A DNA stretch of 64,000 nucleotides from Agrypnia vestita. Taxonomy: Eukaryota > Arthropoda > Insecta > Trichoptera > Phryganeidae. The stretch covers positions 1-64,000 of the forward strand of contig JADDOH010024909.1 in assembly GCA_016648135.1 (NCBI GenBank), written 5' to 3'. The position numbers and the translations under genes are program-made. Shown here piece after piece: positions 11,092 through 22,490 of the stretch. Numbering within the stretch: position 1 is the stretch's first letter; each line of letters opens with the position of its first letter. The notes below the pieces were generated by a model. That model did no database searches. It had not been told where the DNA came from and saw only the letters and a program-made list of their open reading frames with translations.

Positions 11092-12514
11092 TATTTTTTC
11101 AATGAAATGGATATCGATAGCAAAAGTGCATTATCTAGAACTCTCATAATGCCCAATTGTTTTTAAAGTAATTCTAGTTAAATAAAATAAAAATACATAA
11201 CAGTAAGCTCTGGACCACCGGGAACCATATAAAAAATTATTGATCTATCAGTGTTTATTTTGCCATTCTCTCGATAGTGGACTGAAATTTTGCATTCAAA
11301 TTTTTTATTACATTAAAACTAGTTACTGTTTCAGACCTGCAGTAACTATTACTTTTATTCAGTTATTGACAATTATTTTAATTCTTACTTTTCTTACTAT
11401 TCACGGGACAACATTTGTTAATCTTTGGTTCTAAGTTAGATACTTGTTTGTATACACATATAAAGACATACCATAATAATTTTGTTGCAAATGTTTTCCT
11501 CGTAAAGAACCAAATTATATTAAATTTTTAATCTTCATTAAAACTATTTAAATTTATAATCATAATCATTTTCTTTATATTACGTAATATCTGTTTTTAG
11601 AGCAAACAAAAAATTTGTTTAATAATTTTACTATGTACTGAATACAACAATCAACGAGTTCACAGGAGAAGATGTGTAGGAATGTTAAAGTGAAGGAGGC
11701 AAGAATGGAAATGTCAGGGCAGAAAAGTATGGAGATCTTTCCAGCGATGAGCTGAACTTTTATTGTAATAGTGAGGTCTGATTAATACTAAATTGTAACT
11801 AGGTATGATAAGTAAAATGAGATTTAAGTGCTGCTTGTTTGAAAGTTTGGTTTACTAATCTAATACAAATCTCAAAATCACAGTTAAAATAACGGTTTAG
11901 CTCATCATTAGGTTTATTCTTTCTGCCTATCAGCTTCATGGTAAGATTGTTGGTGTGTTTAACAATGATAATCTAGTATAAAAATATATGAGAACTGTTT
12001 TATTTTTCAAAAAAAATTTAAAGTGCAGGTGACCTTGATAAGAGATTACTGATTTGAAAACTTTTCTACATTCACTTCACTTAATTACTTTTTTAATACA
12101 ATGTCTAATGTATACCTACATAAACTATACACATACTATTGTTGGCTTTTGTTTAAAATAAGAGAAATCAGGTCTCTTATGTATGGATATTGCTTAAGAC
12201 TTGTTACTCTGCAAATCATAATTAGGGTATGAAATGACTCATTTAAATGTCACAACTTCGGTTATAAGTAGCATACAATGAGTTCTAGAATGTCTCACGC
12301 ACAAAACAAAAATATCATTAAGAGAGACTGCACTTCTGCTCCGATACCCAAATAGGATCGTCATATTCTCTAGACGAAACATTCACTTCCAAGTTATAAT
12401 ATCCAGTATGAGTTTTAAAATAAATTATCTGAATACTATACAATAATGTAACGCTTATTGCGAAAGTAAACATAGAAATAAATATTTTTTGTATATCTAG
12501 TATAAGAAAGATGT
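11092..12514. other. AT-rich stretch downstream of Pdp1, nothing firm
   Basis: No gene recognised. It contains the palindromic PAR-bZIP consensus ATTACGTAAT at 11579-11588 and a short purine-rich segment (~11640-11760) that may be transposon debris. Confidence 0.4.
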
Positions 12515-15500
12515 TTTATTTAACCAACAATTTGAATAGCGGTTGAATAGTAATACATATTTTGAAACACTACAACATAATAGTAACAAATGGAAAATAT
12601 TTATACATTTAATAAAATAAAACAAAATATAAACTTTACCATCTACCTTTAACACATAACATTTCTGAATATTACATCTAATACATACAAATGTATGAAC
12701 CACATCATGCTATTTTCTACAGAAATGTATCTTTTTAAGTCTTTGATACAATTAAGAACAATTTTACATGACAAAAGTATTAGATTTGGATTTTTACTAA
12801 AACGTTTTAATAACTTGACATTTAAACAAAGACTTAAAAACACACAGATATCTACAAAAGTTTTCATTGAACCTAACAAAGCCACTATTATCAACAATCA
12901 AAATATATTTTTGTGAAACATGTTATACAGAAGTTCAATAAAAATTTAAACAATTTACACAGCGAAACTTTCTATTTTAAATTAACACTAAAAGCAATTC
13001 GAAAATATTATACAAGACTGTAAACGGACCAAACTATTTCTAATCTAAAATTTTATCTTGATAGAATAAATAGGCTTTATTTATAGTTCACACTGTCAAC
13101 ATTATTCTTAACAATTGAAAATATATGAAGAGGTAAACATTTCATGTTTCTTGATAACAACCAAACCCAGATAAATAGTGGGTACCGCCAAGTAGCGAAT
13201 GACTTTACCAATTTGCCTTTTTGACAGAAAGCTTCCAAAAGTTTTAAGTACCCTGAATATACAAATCCTTCCATCATCATCGTTCATTTCTATTGTAGCA
13301 TAAAGTGACATCATCTCTCCGCTACAAAACTTTATATTTTTTGAGTAAATGGTATTTTAACCGCTCAACATGGAACATTATCAATAGAAAAAATATTATA
13401 TTTAAACACAAAACTTAACAGGTCCAACATTAAAATTTGCACTTTGCAACTCAGCTTACGGCAGCAGCGTCTCAATACACAGACTAACGTCATTTTTAAA
13501 GCCTCCAAAGCTCAAAAATGCATCTATTGCAGGGAAGCCTAAAAGGCTACTCGGCATTGCCTGAATCTAAAATAGTCATTTTTCACAAAGTGCAACTGTT
13601 CAACAATATTTAATCCTACTTATATCTACATAAATGTTACTACTAAATATTTGTTAACAAATGTTTTCTCTATACTGCTATATCATATGTACATTAAGCT
13701 GCCAAACAAACAACGTCCTCGCTTACAGATCAACAATCTGATTTCGGAGGTGACAAAATGGTAACTGTGTGAACAAGTTATAACATTTTAATAACATTTT
13801 TTATGAAATTTATTTTGTATAATTCATATAAATTCATGTCACTTGTTTTAGTCTAATTCGTTATATTTTAACATTGTAAATATAAAAAAATTATATTGCA
13901 ATTTCAGTGAGCAAATACATATGCTTTTTAAAAATTATATTGGCGGGATAGTAGGTCAAATCTAAATCACCTCACCTTAGTCTCTTAATTGCCTGTAATA
14001 TACAAGCAAAAATAACATTCATATGAAAGCAAATATTTCATTAACCCAGGCTCCTATAAACACATAGATTCACTCCGGCAATCACATTTAGTACAATATT
14101 TGGTAGTTTTACCAAACCTTGTTGTTTCCCCAAGGAATACAACAAAAATTACTTTTCAGTCCATCAAAACGTCATAAGATAGTTATCAGCAACCCGAGAG
14201 ACAAAATACTGATCACGATATGGAAAACAAATAGAAAGTGTTGCGTAGGTGTTTGAAAGCATTTTCTTGATTGTTTCATACAAAGAAATATTAAACTAGG
14301 TATATTGTGCTGTACATTCTTCTTGTTTGGGTTCATTGATCAAAAAATTTGACTCTAGTAAATGCCTCTTATAATTGATTCCATGGTGGAAGGAAGGTAG
14401 CTGAATGGCACTCCATCAATATTTTCTACTTCCAAAGTGGCACAATGGTACTTTATGCATGTTTAATGATAGCTTTCTCCTCTGTGCAAACTTCTTTGGG
14501 CTCTAACCTGTGGCATGAGACTTACTCAGCCAAAATTTCGTAGCAGGATTCATCATCAATCTCTCTAGCCATAGGTCAAGTGCTCACGGCAGAGTACACC
14601 TTAAAATTCTACACAGAAGATTCTGAATGGCCTGAGATTAATAATACATATTGTCATACCATTTCAAATTAACACACAAATCTTTCTCTTCTGAAGTGAT
14701 TTCAATTTTTTATATAAAAAATATTATGATAACTAATATAAGTGCAACCGTATTACGATGAGACAATAATTTATTCAGTATGCATAAACAATATATAATA
14801 TTTATCGGGATTTTTACCACAAGTACACTAACTAAATAATATATAAAATATTAATGGTGAGTTACTCTATATATTCAGACATATTGTTAAGGATAAAATG
14901 TGAGATCTAACACTTAAAAAAGTCTTATAATTTCTGAAAATGAAATATGTAATCTAAGTGCTAAAATAAAATTAATGCACAAGGACTCGTTCTAGCCAGC
15001 CCGAGTTTTATAATTCCTAATAAAAGACATTAATCCCGACTGTGGATCCTAGAACATGTAAAAAAAAAAAGAATTTTGTACGATGGAAAATTGAAATACA
15101 TGTGTATGTATGTCTTATATGTTTAAAGTAAATAAATATTAATGAAATTTAACTTAAAGGTTTTTAAAAATCAAAGTTTATAATTATAATTCTGATTGGA
15201 GTATATGTGTATGGTTCCTAAAATGTGGTGGTAAAAAGTGTTAGCTTGAATGCTTATATTAGATTCGATTTGATTATGCAGATATGAAAATAACTCATTT
15301 GAAAAACTGGGATTCATTTTTCATAAAAAGTATTTAGAATGGTTCTAACTTGTTTGTTTATTTTTATATGTCTTAATAATAAATTTCAATTTAAAACATA
15401 CAAGTAGATCTTAAAATTCTGAAAATATAATGAATTTATAAAATTTACTGGTTGCACTTTAAATGTTTTGAAGGCAATTTTTTAAAATAACAATAAATAG

Positions 15501-16305
15501 TATGGATTCACAATACACATGGTGACAATAATAGAAGACTTCTTAATAGATATTCTGTCAAAATCTCACATAATTTGAGTGATTATTTTAAAACTTGATT
15601 TGTGTATCTCGAGAAAAGGAAAATACCATTGCAGGAAATTCCTGTTCACTAAAAATAATTTGCCCACAATGTTTGGATAAATATTTTATTTAAACACAGT
15701 TTGCCATAAAAGCATATACAATAATAAAAAATGAAATTGGATTTTAATCAATGTGAGAAGTTGGGGCTGTAACTTGTAACATTACATAAAGTACTCAGTC
15801 TTTCTACATAGAAATGCCATTCATAATAGATAATTAATTATTTGTATATTATTTAGCACATGGATTTCAAAAAGCATATGTGAATATCTATCTTTACAGC
15901 GATCTGAAGACTTTTGATGTATAAATAATTTATAAAACATGATTTGACATGTTAAAGTTTTATTATAATTCTCTACAAGCAAGGCCAATACCAAGGAAAC
16001 CAGTACAGTAGATATTATTTAATTTTGAATAATGATGTTCATTTACTAATATAATCAAATGGTTTCTTCAGATTGCTGTAATCGAATAACAGACAAATCA
16101 ATTTGCATGATGGTATTTTATTTTATATTAAATAATCAATACAATACACAATACGTGGAACAATCAATAATTTACGACAATCTGACTGTATTCACTTATG
16201 ATTTAACCACTATTGTCATAGGCCACCACAGTGTTGTATAGAATTATAGTCTTTATCTATGAGGCGTGCAAGAGGTGCAGTAATCGTTGGGGACATTTTT
16301 ATGTC
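12515..16305 (-). other. Pdp1: probable Pdp1 3' untranslated region (extent uncertain)
   Basis: This is the sequence downstream of the Pdp1 stop codon. It lacks the transposon relics that fill the rest of the window, and an AATAAA on the minus strand (12515-12520) could end it. Several nearer AATAAA-like signals also exist, so the true cleavage site may be much closer to the stop. The open frames here (e.g. 12649-12916, 13077-13314) are AT-rich and overlap on both strands, as chance frames do. Confidence 0.35.
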
Positions 16306-16404
16306 CTATTTACTGTCCTGTCTACACATACATTTTGAACATTGTTCTCGCAAAGTGTTGTTTTCTTTTTCTAAGCGTTCCAATTTTTGTCTCAAATGCG
16401 AGTT
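16306..16404 (-). CDS. Pdp1: Pdp1 terminal coding exon: leucine zipper and stop
   Basis: On the minus strand a TTGTTTTTTCAG acceptor precedes AAC and 32 codons to TAG at 16308-16306. The peptide begins NSHLRQKLERLEKENNTLRE and ends with a short Cys-rich tail, CSKCMCRQDSK. Joined in phase 0 to the basic-region exon, its leucines continue the heptad from YLEKE: L196, L203, L210 and L217 in the numbering of the 231 residues visible here. This is a coiled-coil dimerisation helix. The tail differs from the C-terminus I remember for Drosophila Pdp1 (ending in SKFQDV). This may therefore be a lineage-specific or alternative last exon, but no other zipper exon was found downstream. The intron before it is 3.6 kb. 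Confidence 0.88.
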   Translation of the reverse strand, partial: NSHLRQKLERLEKENNTLREQCSKCMCRQDSK

Positions 16405-17011
16405 CTGAAAAAACAAGGATTAATATAAATAACGGACATTATTTTTTTAATGTTTTCAATTTACACATACATTTATTTTTCTTCTTAATGGTGTATTTTA
16501 ATTAAATTGTTTCATATTTTGAGAGTTTTATGTTTTTATTATTATTTATTTATTCACTTTGAATTATTCAGTTCAATAAGGCGACAGGCACTTAATAAAA
16601 TATCTGAATTCAGAACAATGTATTGTTTGGTATTGGTTGTTTATATTAAAACACCTTTCTAGACCACACAATGATTTATTCAGATCCTCAAGATTCTTAA
16701 GTGCATAGCCCTCTGCAACTTGCAGATATATCACACTCCCAGTGTGCCATAGATAAACAAATTATCAATGTCCTCCTTTTTCTTTTGACCCATCTGTTTA
16801 TCTATGTTTCCAAGATTGAAGAATTACCATTCAATAGAAGATTATAAAAATAATCCTTAAAATGCCAAAAATATATGAATCATATTAAAGCTCCACAAAT
16901 TTTCGTCTAATATTCATAGTCATCCTGCAGAAGGTTGCCTACCTTATTAAATATTGAACCTTAGTTTCGTATGTGATACTGCAATATGTAATGTGATATC
17001 ACAATGATTTT

Positions 17012-17119
17012 TCTCAATTTAAACATATTATCATCTGAATTAGGTGCATTTAAACATATTATTTAAAATTTAAACATATTATCTCAATTTAAACCTATTA
17101 TCATCTGAATTAGGTGCAT
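17012..17119. repeat. two-copy direct repeat
   Basis: CTCAATTTAAACATATTATC followed by ATCTGAATTAGGTGCAT occurs twice about 73 bp apart, with additional TTTAAACATATTAT units between. This is local replication slippage within an intron. Confidence 0.75.
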
Positions 17120-17164
17120 GTTAATGTCCATAATTGTTTGTAATTAGTAATATTTGAAACGTAA

Positions 17165-17461
17165 CGTAATACGCGAGGGGTACAAAAGCAAAGGCAGCAA
17201 TATCCAAAAAAAATTTTGAATGTGGACATTGAAAATTACTCATTAAGAATGTAATGAATTCGATATTTTATAGTTAATATAGCCTATAAATTTATAGAAA
17301 ATATGGTTTTGGGAGGGATAGATATAAAATTGATAGGAAAATGGTTTTGGGAGGGATAGATATAAAATCTATAATTTAGTACATTCTTAATTAGTAATCC
17401 TCGGTGACTGCATTCAAAATATTTTTTTGGATATTGCTGTCTTTTTTTATATCCCTCATAC
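17165..17461. mobile_element. ~297-bp MITE with ~95-bp inverted arms
   Basis: The left arm contains GGCAGCAATATCCAAAAAAA and ATTAAGAATGTA. The right arm is the inverted counterpart, with TTTTTTTGGATATTGCTGTC and TACATTCTTAATTAG. The centre holds a short tandem duplication of GGTTTTGGGAGGGATAGATA, once near 17305 and again near 17344. Confidence 0.75.
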
Positions 17462-18297
17462 TGTGTACAATATTAAACTAAATCAAGAAATTAAATATAT
17501 AAATGTGTATGTCTGAAAAATATTAAGGTAAGTGCTAATGATTATATTCAATGGTTATTAGAATCAATTGTATCAATGAAAATACATGTATTTTTAATAT
17601 TTATGGAAAATACATTTTGGTTATTCATTTGAATCAAGTTTAGTTTATACACATATTTAACCAAACGGCTTCAGAAATAATAATATTCTTCATCAAAAAC
17701 AAAAGTGGGTGACAACAAAACTTGTAGTTAAAGTTGATTGCATATTTTTTATCGCTTTTAAAATTTGATATCGCTTTTTCGACTCAACTAATTGGATATT
17801 CATAAATACATAACTCAGTATTTAGTGAAATAACAAGCAATAATAGTATTATCACTCTACCTTTTTAGGCCCTTGGGTAATCTCCGGTAGGGTGTGGCCA
17901 AAAACACCCAAAAAAATCTCGGGTAATCAGTCTCCTCTTTCTTTTCTTTAAAATGCCCTACCCGCAGATGGATTGACATCTATACATACTACGATGGATT
18001 GATTACCCACAAATAAGATTATTTTTTCCGAAGATATCGGTTGCTATAGCTGTGGTCATGTATTATTTTTTTAAATAATTTGTCGCATTTTTCTCAAAAA
18101 TAAGCATTGTAAATTTGTTATGGAAATACATGAGAATTTAACAGGCAGTGAGGATTAGATAAAGCCAAGTCTAAAATAACAAATTTTAACCATTTTGTAT
18201 TCCCATTATTTTTCTAATAGACTCTAGCTTGTAAATAATATATTGAGCCGATGCTGGATCAAGCAGATTCCAGTGGTAAATGTGAAGGATAATTATA

Positions 18298-19978
18298 TAC
18301 GGGTGTACCAGAACTAGTAGCAAAAACTTGGCCGGTAGATTCCTGTCTATGTTATGAGTCTAAAATGTTCAAGCAACCATGACCTAATATCAATAGTTAT
18401 GGAGATATGCAAAATCAAATTTTGCATTTTTTTTCAATATTTCTGAATTCGGCACATTCACTGCAAATGCATATTTCGGCATTTTTTACGAAAATGTGGG
18501 CTTTTATTATTAATTTATATCAGAATGCATATGATAACTTATATAGAACCTTTGTTTTCATATAAAAGTAATAAACTGAACAGTATTTACAATAATTAAG
18601 AAAATATAAGCATTAATCGACAGGCCGGGCCAAAAAAATCGTTTTTAGTGTTCTAGGGAAAACAAAGATTTAATTCAAATTTATATGTAAACATAATATA
18701 TTTTTTTATATTTATAAAGTTTACTTAATTATCTAGAATCTTTACAAACAGAATTAAGAAATATTCAATATTAATAAAGTTATAGATTTTTAAATCTGCA
18801 AGAAACTTTTATGTTTTTTGATGATTTTCAAATGCTTTTTATTCATATAAAAAGATGATTCTAAACGAAATATTGTATTATATCCGCACTTTGAGTCTTT
18901 ATTTTTATTAAAAACATGTTAATTATTATTTTAAAATAAACATTCTAAAGTATAAAAAATGACAATGTCATAAATCGGAATGCCGATGGCCGCGGCAGAG
19001 GCTGTACGTGTTTATATAACCGAATATTCCTTGTCATTTATTTCACTATTAAAGGTACTTCTATGCCAAATTTGACATTTATATGAATTATTATTATATT
19101 ATACGCTCAATAGCAATTGATATCTCCAATATAATAAGGTTTTTTATGAATTTGTCGAATGGTTTCATCCTTTTTAGCTTTGAACACGCGTCACTATTTC
19201 AATCTGCAAGTATTATTATAGCTTCAAAAATTAAAGATTCCATATGAGTCAAAATACAGACTGTATGTGACGTGCGCATGCACGTTGCCTATCTATAATC
19301 TATTGTTATTTATTTAATATTACGATATACATTATGATTTGAAAAATATTTCAGAATTATTAATATGTTTTTAAAATTCTATACATTGAGTAATAATTCG
19401 ACGTAAATAAAATACGAGAATTTGTCGAAAGTTTATTACAATTCTTAACGAAAAATACTAATTTGATTAAAATAATATATGAGCATTTGTCAAAAGTTAA
19501 AATAAGTAAATATTTTAACATAGGCAATAGTTCCGCGGGGATGCCTGGCTATTCTGGGTGGTATTCCGCTGACGCTCGAAATCAAAGAACATATATGACC
19601 ATCTCGTTCTATCAAAACCTTACTGCTTTAGCAACGTATATGTAAATATGTGACGAAAGTGTAATTTTTATTCCATTTACACTCAGATGGCATCTCGCGC
19701 ATAGCCTGAAAGCGCATGATCTATCGACGTAATTTGACAGATTCGGTATTTGCAAAACGGATGTCCGGCCTTAAGTTGTATTGAAACAAATGAATTTTTC
19801 ATAATCGATATAAGTTACTGTAATGATAGTTCAACTTTTTGGAAAAAAAATGCTAACTTTGATATTGCGTATCTCCATAACTATTGATTTGGTCATGGTT
19901 GCTTGAACATTTTGGACTCAAGAAATAGGCAGGAATTTACCAGCCAAGTTTCTGCTGCTAGCTCTGGTATACCCTATA
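18298..19978. mobile_element. 1.7-kb foldback element of the CAG..CTG family (long version)
   Basis: The first ~130 bases and the inverted last ~130 bases match: ACCAGAACTAGTAGCAAAAA against the complement of the right end, then AAAATGTTCAAGCAACCATG and ATAGTTATGGAGATA in both arms. The ends lie in TATATA-type flanks. The ~1.4-kb interior is unique in the window and has locally GC-rich patches (e.g. 18980-19010 and 19535-19575) without a recognisable protein. It could be the longest surviving derivative of whatever autonomous element moved this family. Confidence 0.75.
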
Positions 19979-20009
19979 TATATGTATATATACAATGTGA
20001 ATATCTTAC

Positions 20010-20147
20010 CTCTTTCTCTAAGTAACAAGCTCTTAGAGCAATTTGGTTTTCCTTCATCCTCCTGGCATCTCTTGACCTTTTGGCTGCCATGTTATTCTTT
20101 CGTCTACGGGCCCAGTACCTATCATCTTTCAGATCTTCTGGTACACA
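20010..20147 (-). CDS. Pdp1: Pdp1 exon: end of PAR region and bZIP basic region
   Basis: Forty-six codons, phase 0 at both ends, bounded by TTGTTTAG/TGT and GAG/GTAAGA on the minus strand. The translation starts [19 protein letters not shown] and continues [20 protein letters not shown] before ending CYLEKE. N-x-x-A-A-K-R-S-R is the DNA-contacting bZIP signature, and the LKDDxYWxRRxKNN run is specific to the PAR subfamily (Pdp1, HLF, TEF, DBP). These factors bind RTTAYGTAAY sites as dimers. In Drosophila, PDP1 activates Clock in the circadian feedback loop and also acts in growth and fat metabolism. As I recall, family members have Phe-Val at the exon start and Arg-Tyr or Arg-Phe before LEKE, so Cys at both places here is slightly unusual. 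Confidence 0.96.
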
Positions 20148-20347
20148 CTAAACAAAAGGTAAATGTAGGAAAATTCATAATATATAAATCAGTAATCAAT
20201 AAATCGGTAGATATTTGTTATTAAAATTAGCAGCTAAGCATAGTTAGTGTATCTTAAAATTAACATATATTAGCTTGATGCATAATTATCTGCCGTTTTT
20301 TAAAAATTATATTGTAGCATAACGTAGTCACTATCAATATCAATTAC

Positions 20348-20640
20348 TGCTTACCATTTGGTTGGAAGATGGTCAATTCCACGGGCGAAGATGTCCAGTG
20401 TCCTGGTGCACCTTTCGCCCTTTTCCATAGCCGCCAGAAAAGCATGGTCATCAAAATCTAAAGATCGACTTTTTCTTGATTTGTTGTCAAAGCTAGCTTT
20501 ACCAGCTTTGAAGCGAACAAACCCTATTCGGTATGTCCTCTCGCTAATCGATCGTTGAGATCGCAAAATGACTCAGCAGCTTTCCACCCTTTTTGGGGTG
20601 GTACAGTATGATATGGCGTATATGGTTTTCTATGCGCATT
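20348..20640 (-). pseudogene. mariner transposase N-terminal relic
   Basis: The minus-strand frame from 20566 reads SISERTYRIGFVRFKAG, then FDDHAFLAAMEKGERCTRTL, matching the mariner helix-turn-helix region (SERTxxxWFxRFKxG ... FDDDxLLAxxExD). A preceding fragment in another frame (KKGWKAAESFCDLND) extends it upstream to about 20630. Only the DNA-binding part remains, and it sits 200 bp upstream of the basic-region exon of Pdp1. Confidence 0.75.
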
Positions 20641-20825
20641 TGAATCAAGTCTAACCTTATTAAAGAATTATTTTATGACAAATGTCAATTAAATTTAAAA
20701 AAAATTAAATTAAAAAAATTAGGTTGAAAAAAAACGGTGGATAATTATGCATAAACCTCCTAATTAGGGTGAATCCAGGAGAGAAACAGTTTTTTTTTTG
20801 GCCAAGTCTAATTTTAATAGTAAAA

Positions 20826-21000
20826 TACAGTGGAAATCGTTTAACACGAGAATCACAGGGACTGAAATATTTTTTAGTGTTAAAAATATGTGTGCAATAT
20901 ATATGAAAAAAAAACTCTTGTTTTAACTCTTGCTTCAAACCAATCTTTTTGATGTTGTATTAAAAGACTTAATATTCAAGTTTATACTTGTTCATCGAGA
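20826..21000. mobile_element. possible pogo-like element end
   Basis: TACAGTGGAAATCGTTTAAC followed by ACGAGAATCACAGGGACTGA resembles the start of pogo/Tigger-type elements (TA target site, CAG terminus, then 'C-T-C-G-T-T-A-A' and GGGAC). No matching right end was found, so this is tentative. Confidence 0.3.
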
Positions 21001-21816
21001 GTCCATACATATGTAATAAGTTGTATCAAATTGGGTAACAGTTAATTCAGTTAACAAAAAGTGTTTCAAAAAAATATACATTTTAATTGTTTTTTTATAA
21101 AAAAAATCAGATATTTTTTGGCGCAGTCTTATTTACCATCATATTGTCTAAATATTATTCAAGTTTGTCAATTGATTAGTTCATTCAAATATCTGCGCAT
21201 ACTTATGATACATTTTCGCATTTCCGATTATTGTACTGTAGACCTAATCAAAAGATATAAAGTCATAAAACATTTTGATGAAAATGCTTCTTGCAACAGA
21301 TTGTTTCCTCTTTGCGGGGAACAACAATCTGGTGCAAGAAATCAATTTTTTTTTGTTTTGTGTTAAAAGTAAATATTTACTTGAAATTGCATAGAATTTT
21401 TTCAGAACCGGAATATTATTATGTTCCTCTTCTTCTTCTTCTTTCTTGGCATTTCACCCCTACGGGGTGCTCTTGCCACAAAACAAATGTGTCTCTTCGT
21501 TGGAAATGGGTGTGATGGTTGCGTTTTTTTCCTCTTTTATTTTAGAAATTTAAATTGAAAACGATTCGTTTTAGGATAAACATTTTCTGTGTGGTCATTA
21601 TTCAATTGTATTAGTAATGGAAAAGGATATGGGGTACATAATGTCAGTTTATTTAATTTTTATAGACTTATACCGTTAACTTTTAGGAATCTTGTTAGTA
21701 ATTTTAAAGTGGTTTGATCATTGGAAGACTAAAGGGTTGGGATGTTGATGGGGAATGGAATATTGCAATAAGAAAGATCTTGAATAAAATTTGAATAACG
21801 GTCAATGATGGGGCAT

Positions 21817-22068
21817 CTAAATGTGATCTAAATGTCCTTTGTCCATCCGGCATTCACACATAGGAGAGTCCCGAATGCTGATTTTAAAAAGATGGCTATT
21901 CATGCAACAGTGTCCTACTCGCATACGGCAGATAGAGGAAGCCTCGAAGTTATTCGCTTTCATTTCTGAAAACCACAGCCTGGCAGGAATTTCTGGTTGT
22001 ATTGCGGAATACCTTTTTCCTTTTAAAGATTTTGAGGTCTCCCATTGTGACTTCCAAGTAAAATTCAT
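21817..22068 (-). pseudogene. C-terminal Cys/His tail of the non-LTR element
   Basis: The segment reads RLWFSEMKANNFEASSICRM, then RVGHCCMNSHLFKISI, then DSPMCECRMDKGHLDHI. It has the TG/RxGH...LxxxxIxxSPxCxC...xxxHLxxxC pattern that follows RNase H in many insect I-like elements. Only the last part of the open reading frame is intact. Confidence 0.75.
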
Positions 22069-22214
22069 TTTTTCTTTGAGTAACGGCGGTAAATCTGATA
22101 TTGTAATATGATTATGAGAGGAAATGCCGGAAGTGGAAGCTTCTTTAGCTAGGGCATCTGCCTTTTCATTTCCTGGAATTTCGCAATGGCTAGGGATCTA
22201 TGCTAAAGCAATGT

Positions 22215-22490
22215 CTATTTTTTTTGCTGAATGTGAAATATCAACTCTCGATATTCATCTTCGGGTAAGTGAAGGGACAAGATTTGATTTTTTGTAAAAA
22301 GAGAGTCGGTAAGGATCAGGCATTTATTAAGTATTTTATAATTTTGCAATATATATTTTAATGTTTCAAGAAGTGCAACAGCCTCAGCGGTAAATATAGA
22401 AGATTCTTTTGGTAGTTTAAATTTTTGTTGCATATTTTCCGAATCACAAAATGTAGCAGCCCCAGTGTAAGTTGATGAGTCCATCTTTGA
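22215..22490 (-). pseudogene. RNase H domain of the non-LTR element
   Basis: An 89-residue frame with DSSTYTGAATF (first Asp), an IFTAEAVALLETLKYIL helix containing the catalytic Glu, and CLILTDSL with the next Asp. The fourth acidic residue would fall after a frame break. It degrades the RNA strand during target-primed reverse transcription in intact relatives. Confidence 0.8.

Larger units (their letters stand above)
16405..20009 (-). other. Pdp1: Pdp1 intron between basic-region and zipper exons
   Basis: 3,605 bp bounded by GT (20009-20008) and AG (16406-16405) on the minus strand. It contains a short tandem repeat (17012-17119), a MITE (17165-17461) and a 1.7-kb foldback element (18298-19978). 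Otherwise it is AT-rich non-coding DNA. Confidence 0.85.

Noticed and set aside
21061..21366. 101-codon plus-strand frame
   Set aside because: Very AT-rich with a Phe/Ile/Asn-dominated translation; typical of random frames in this composition.
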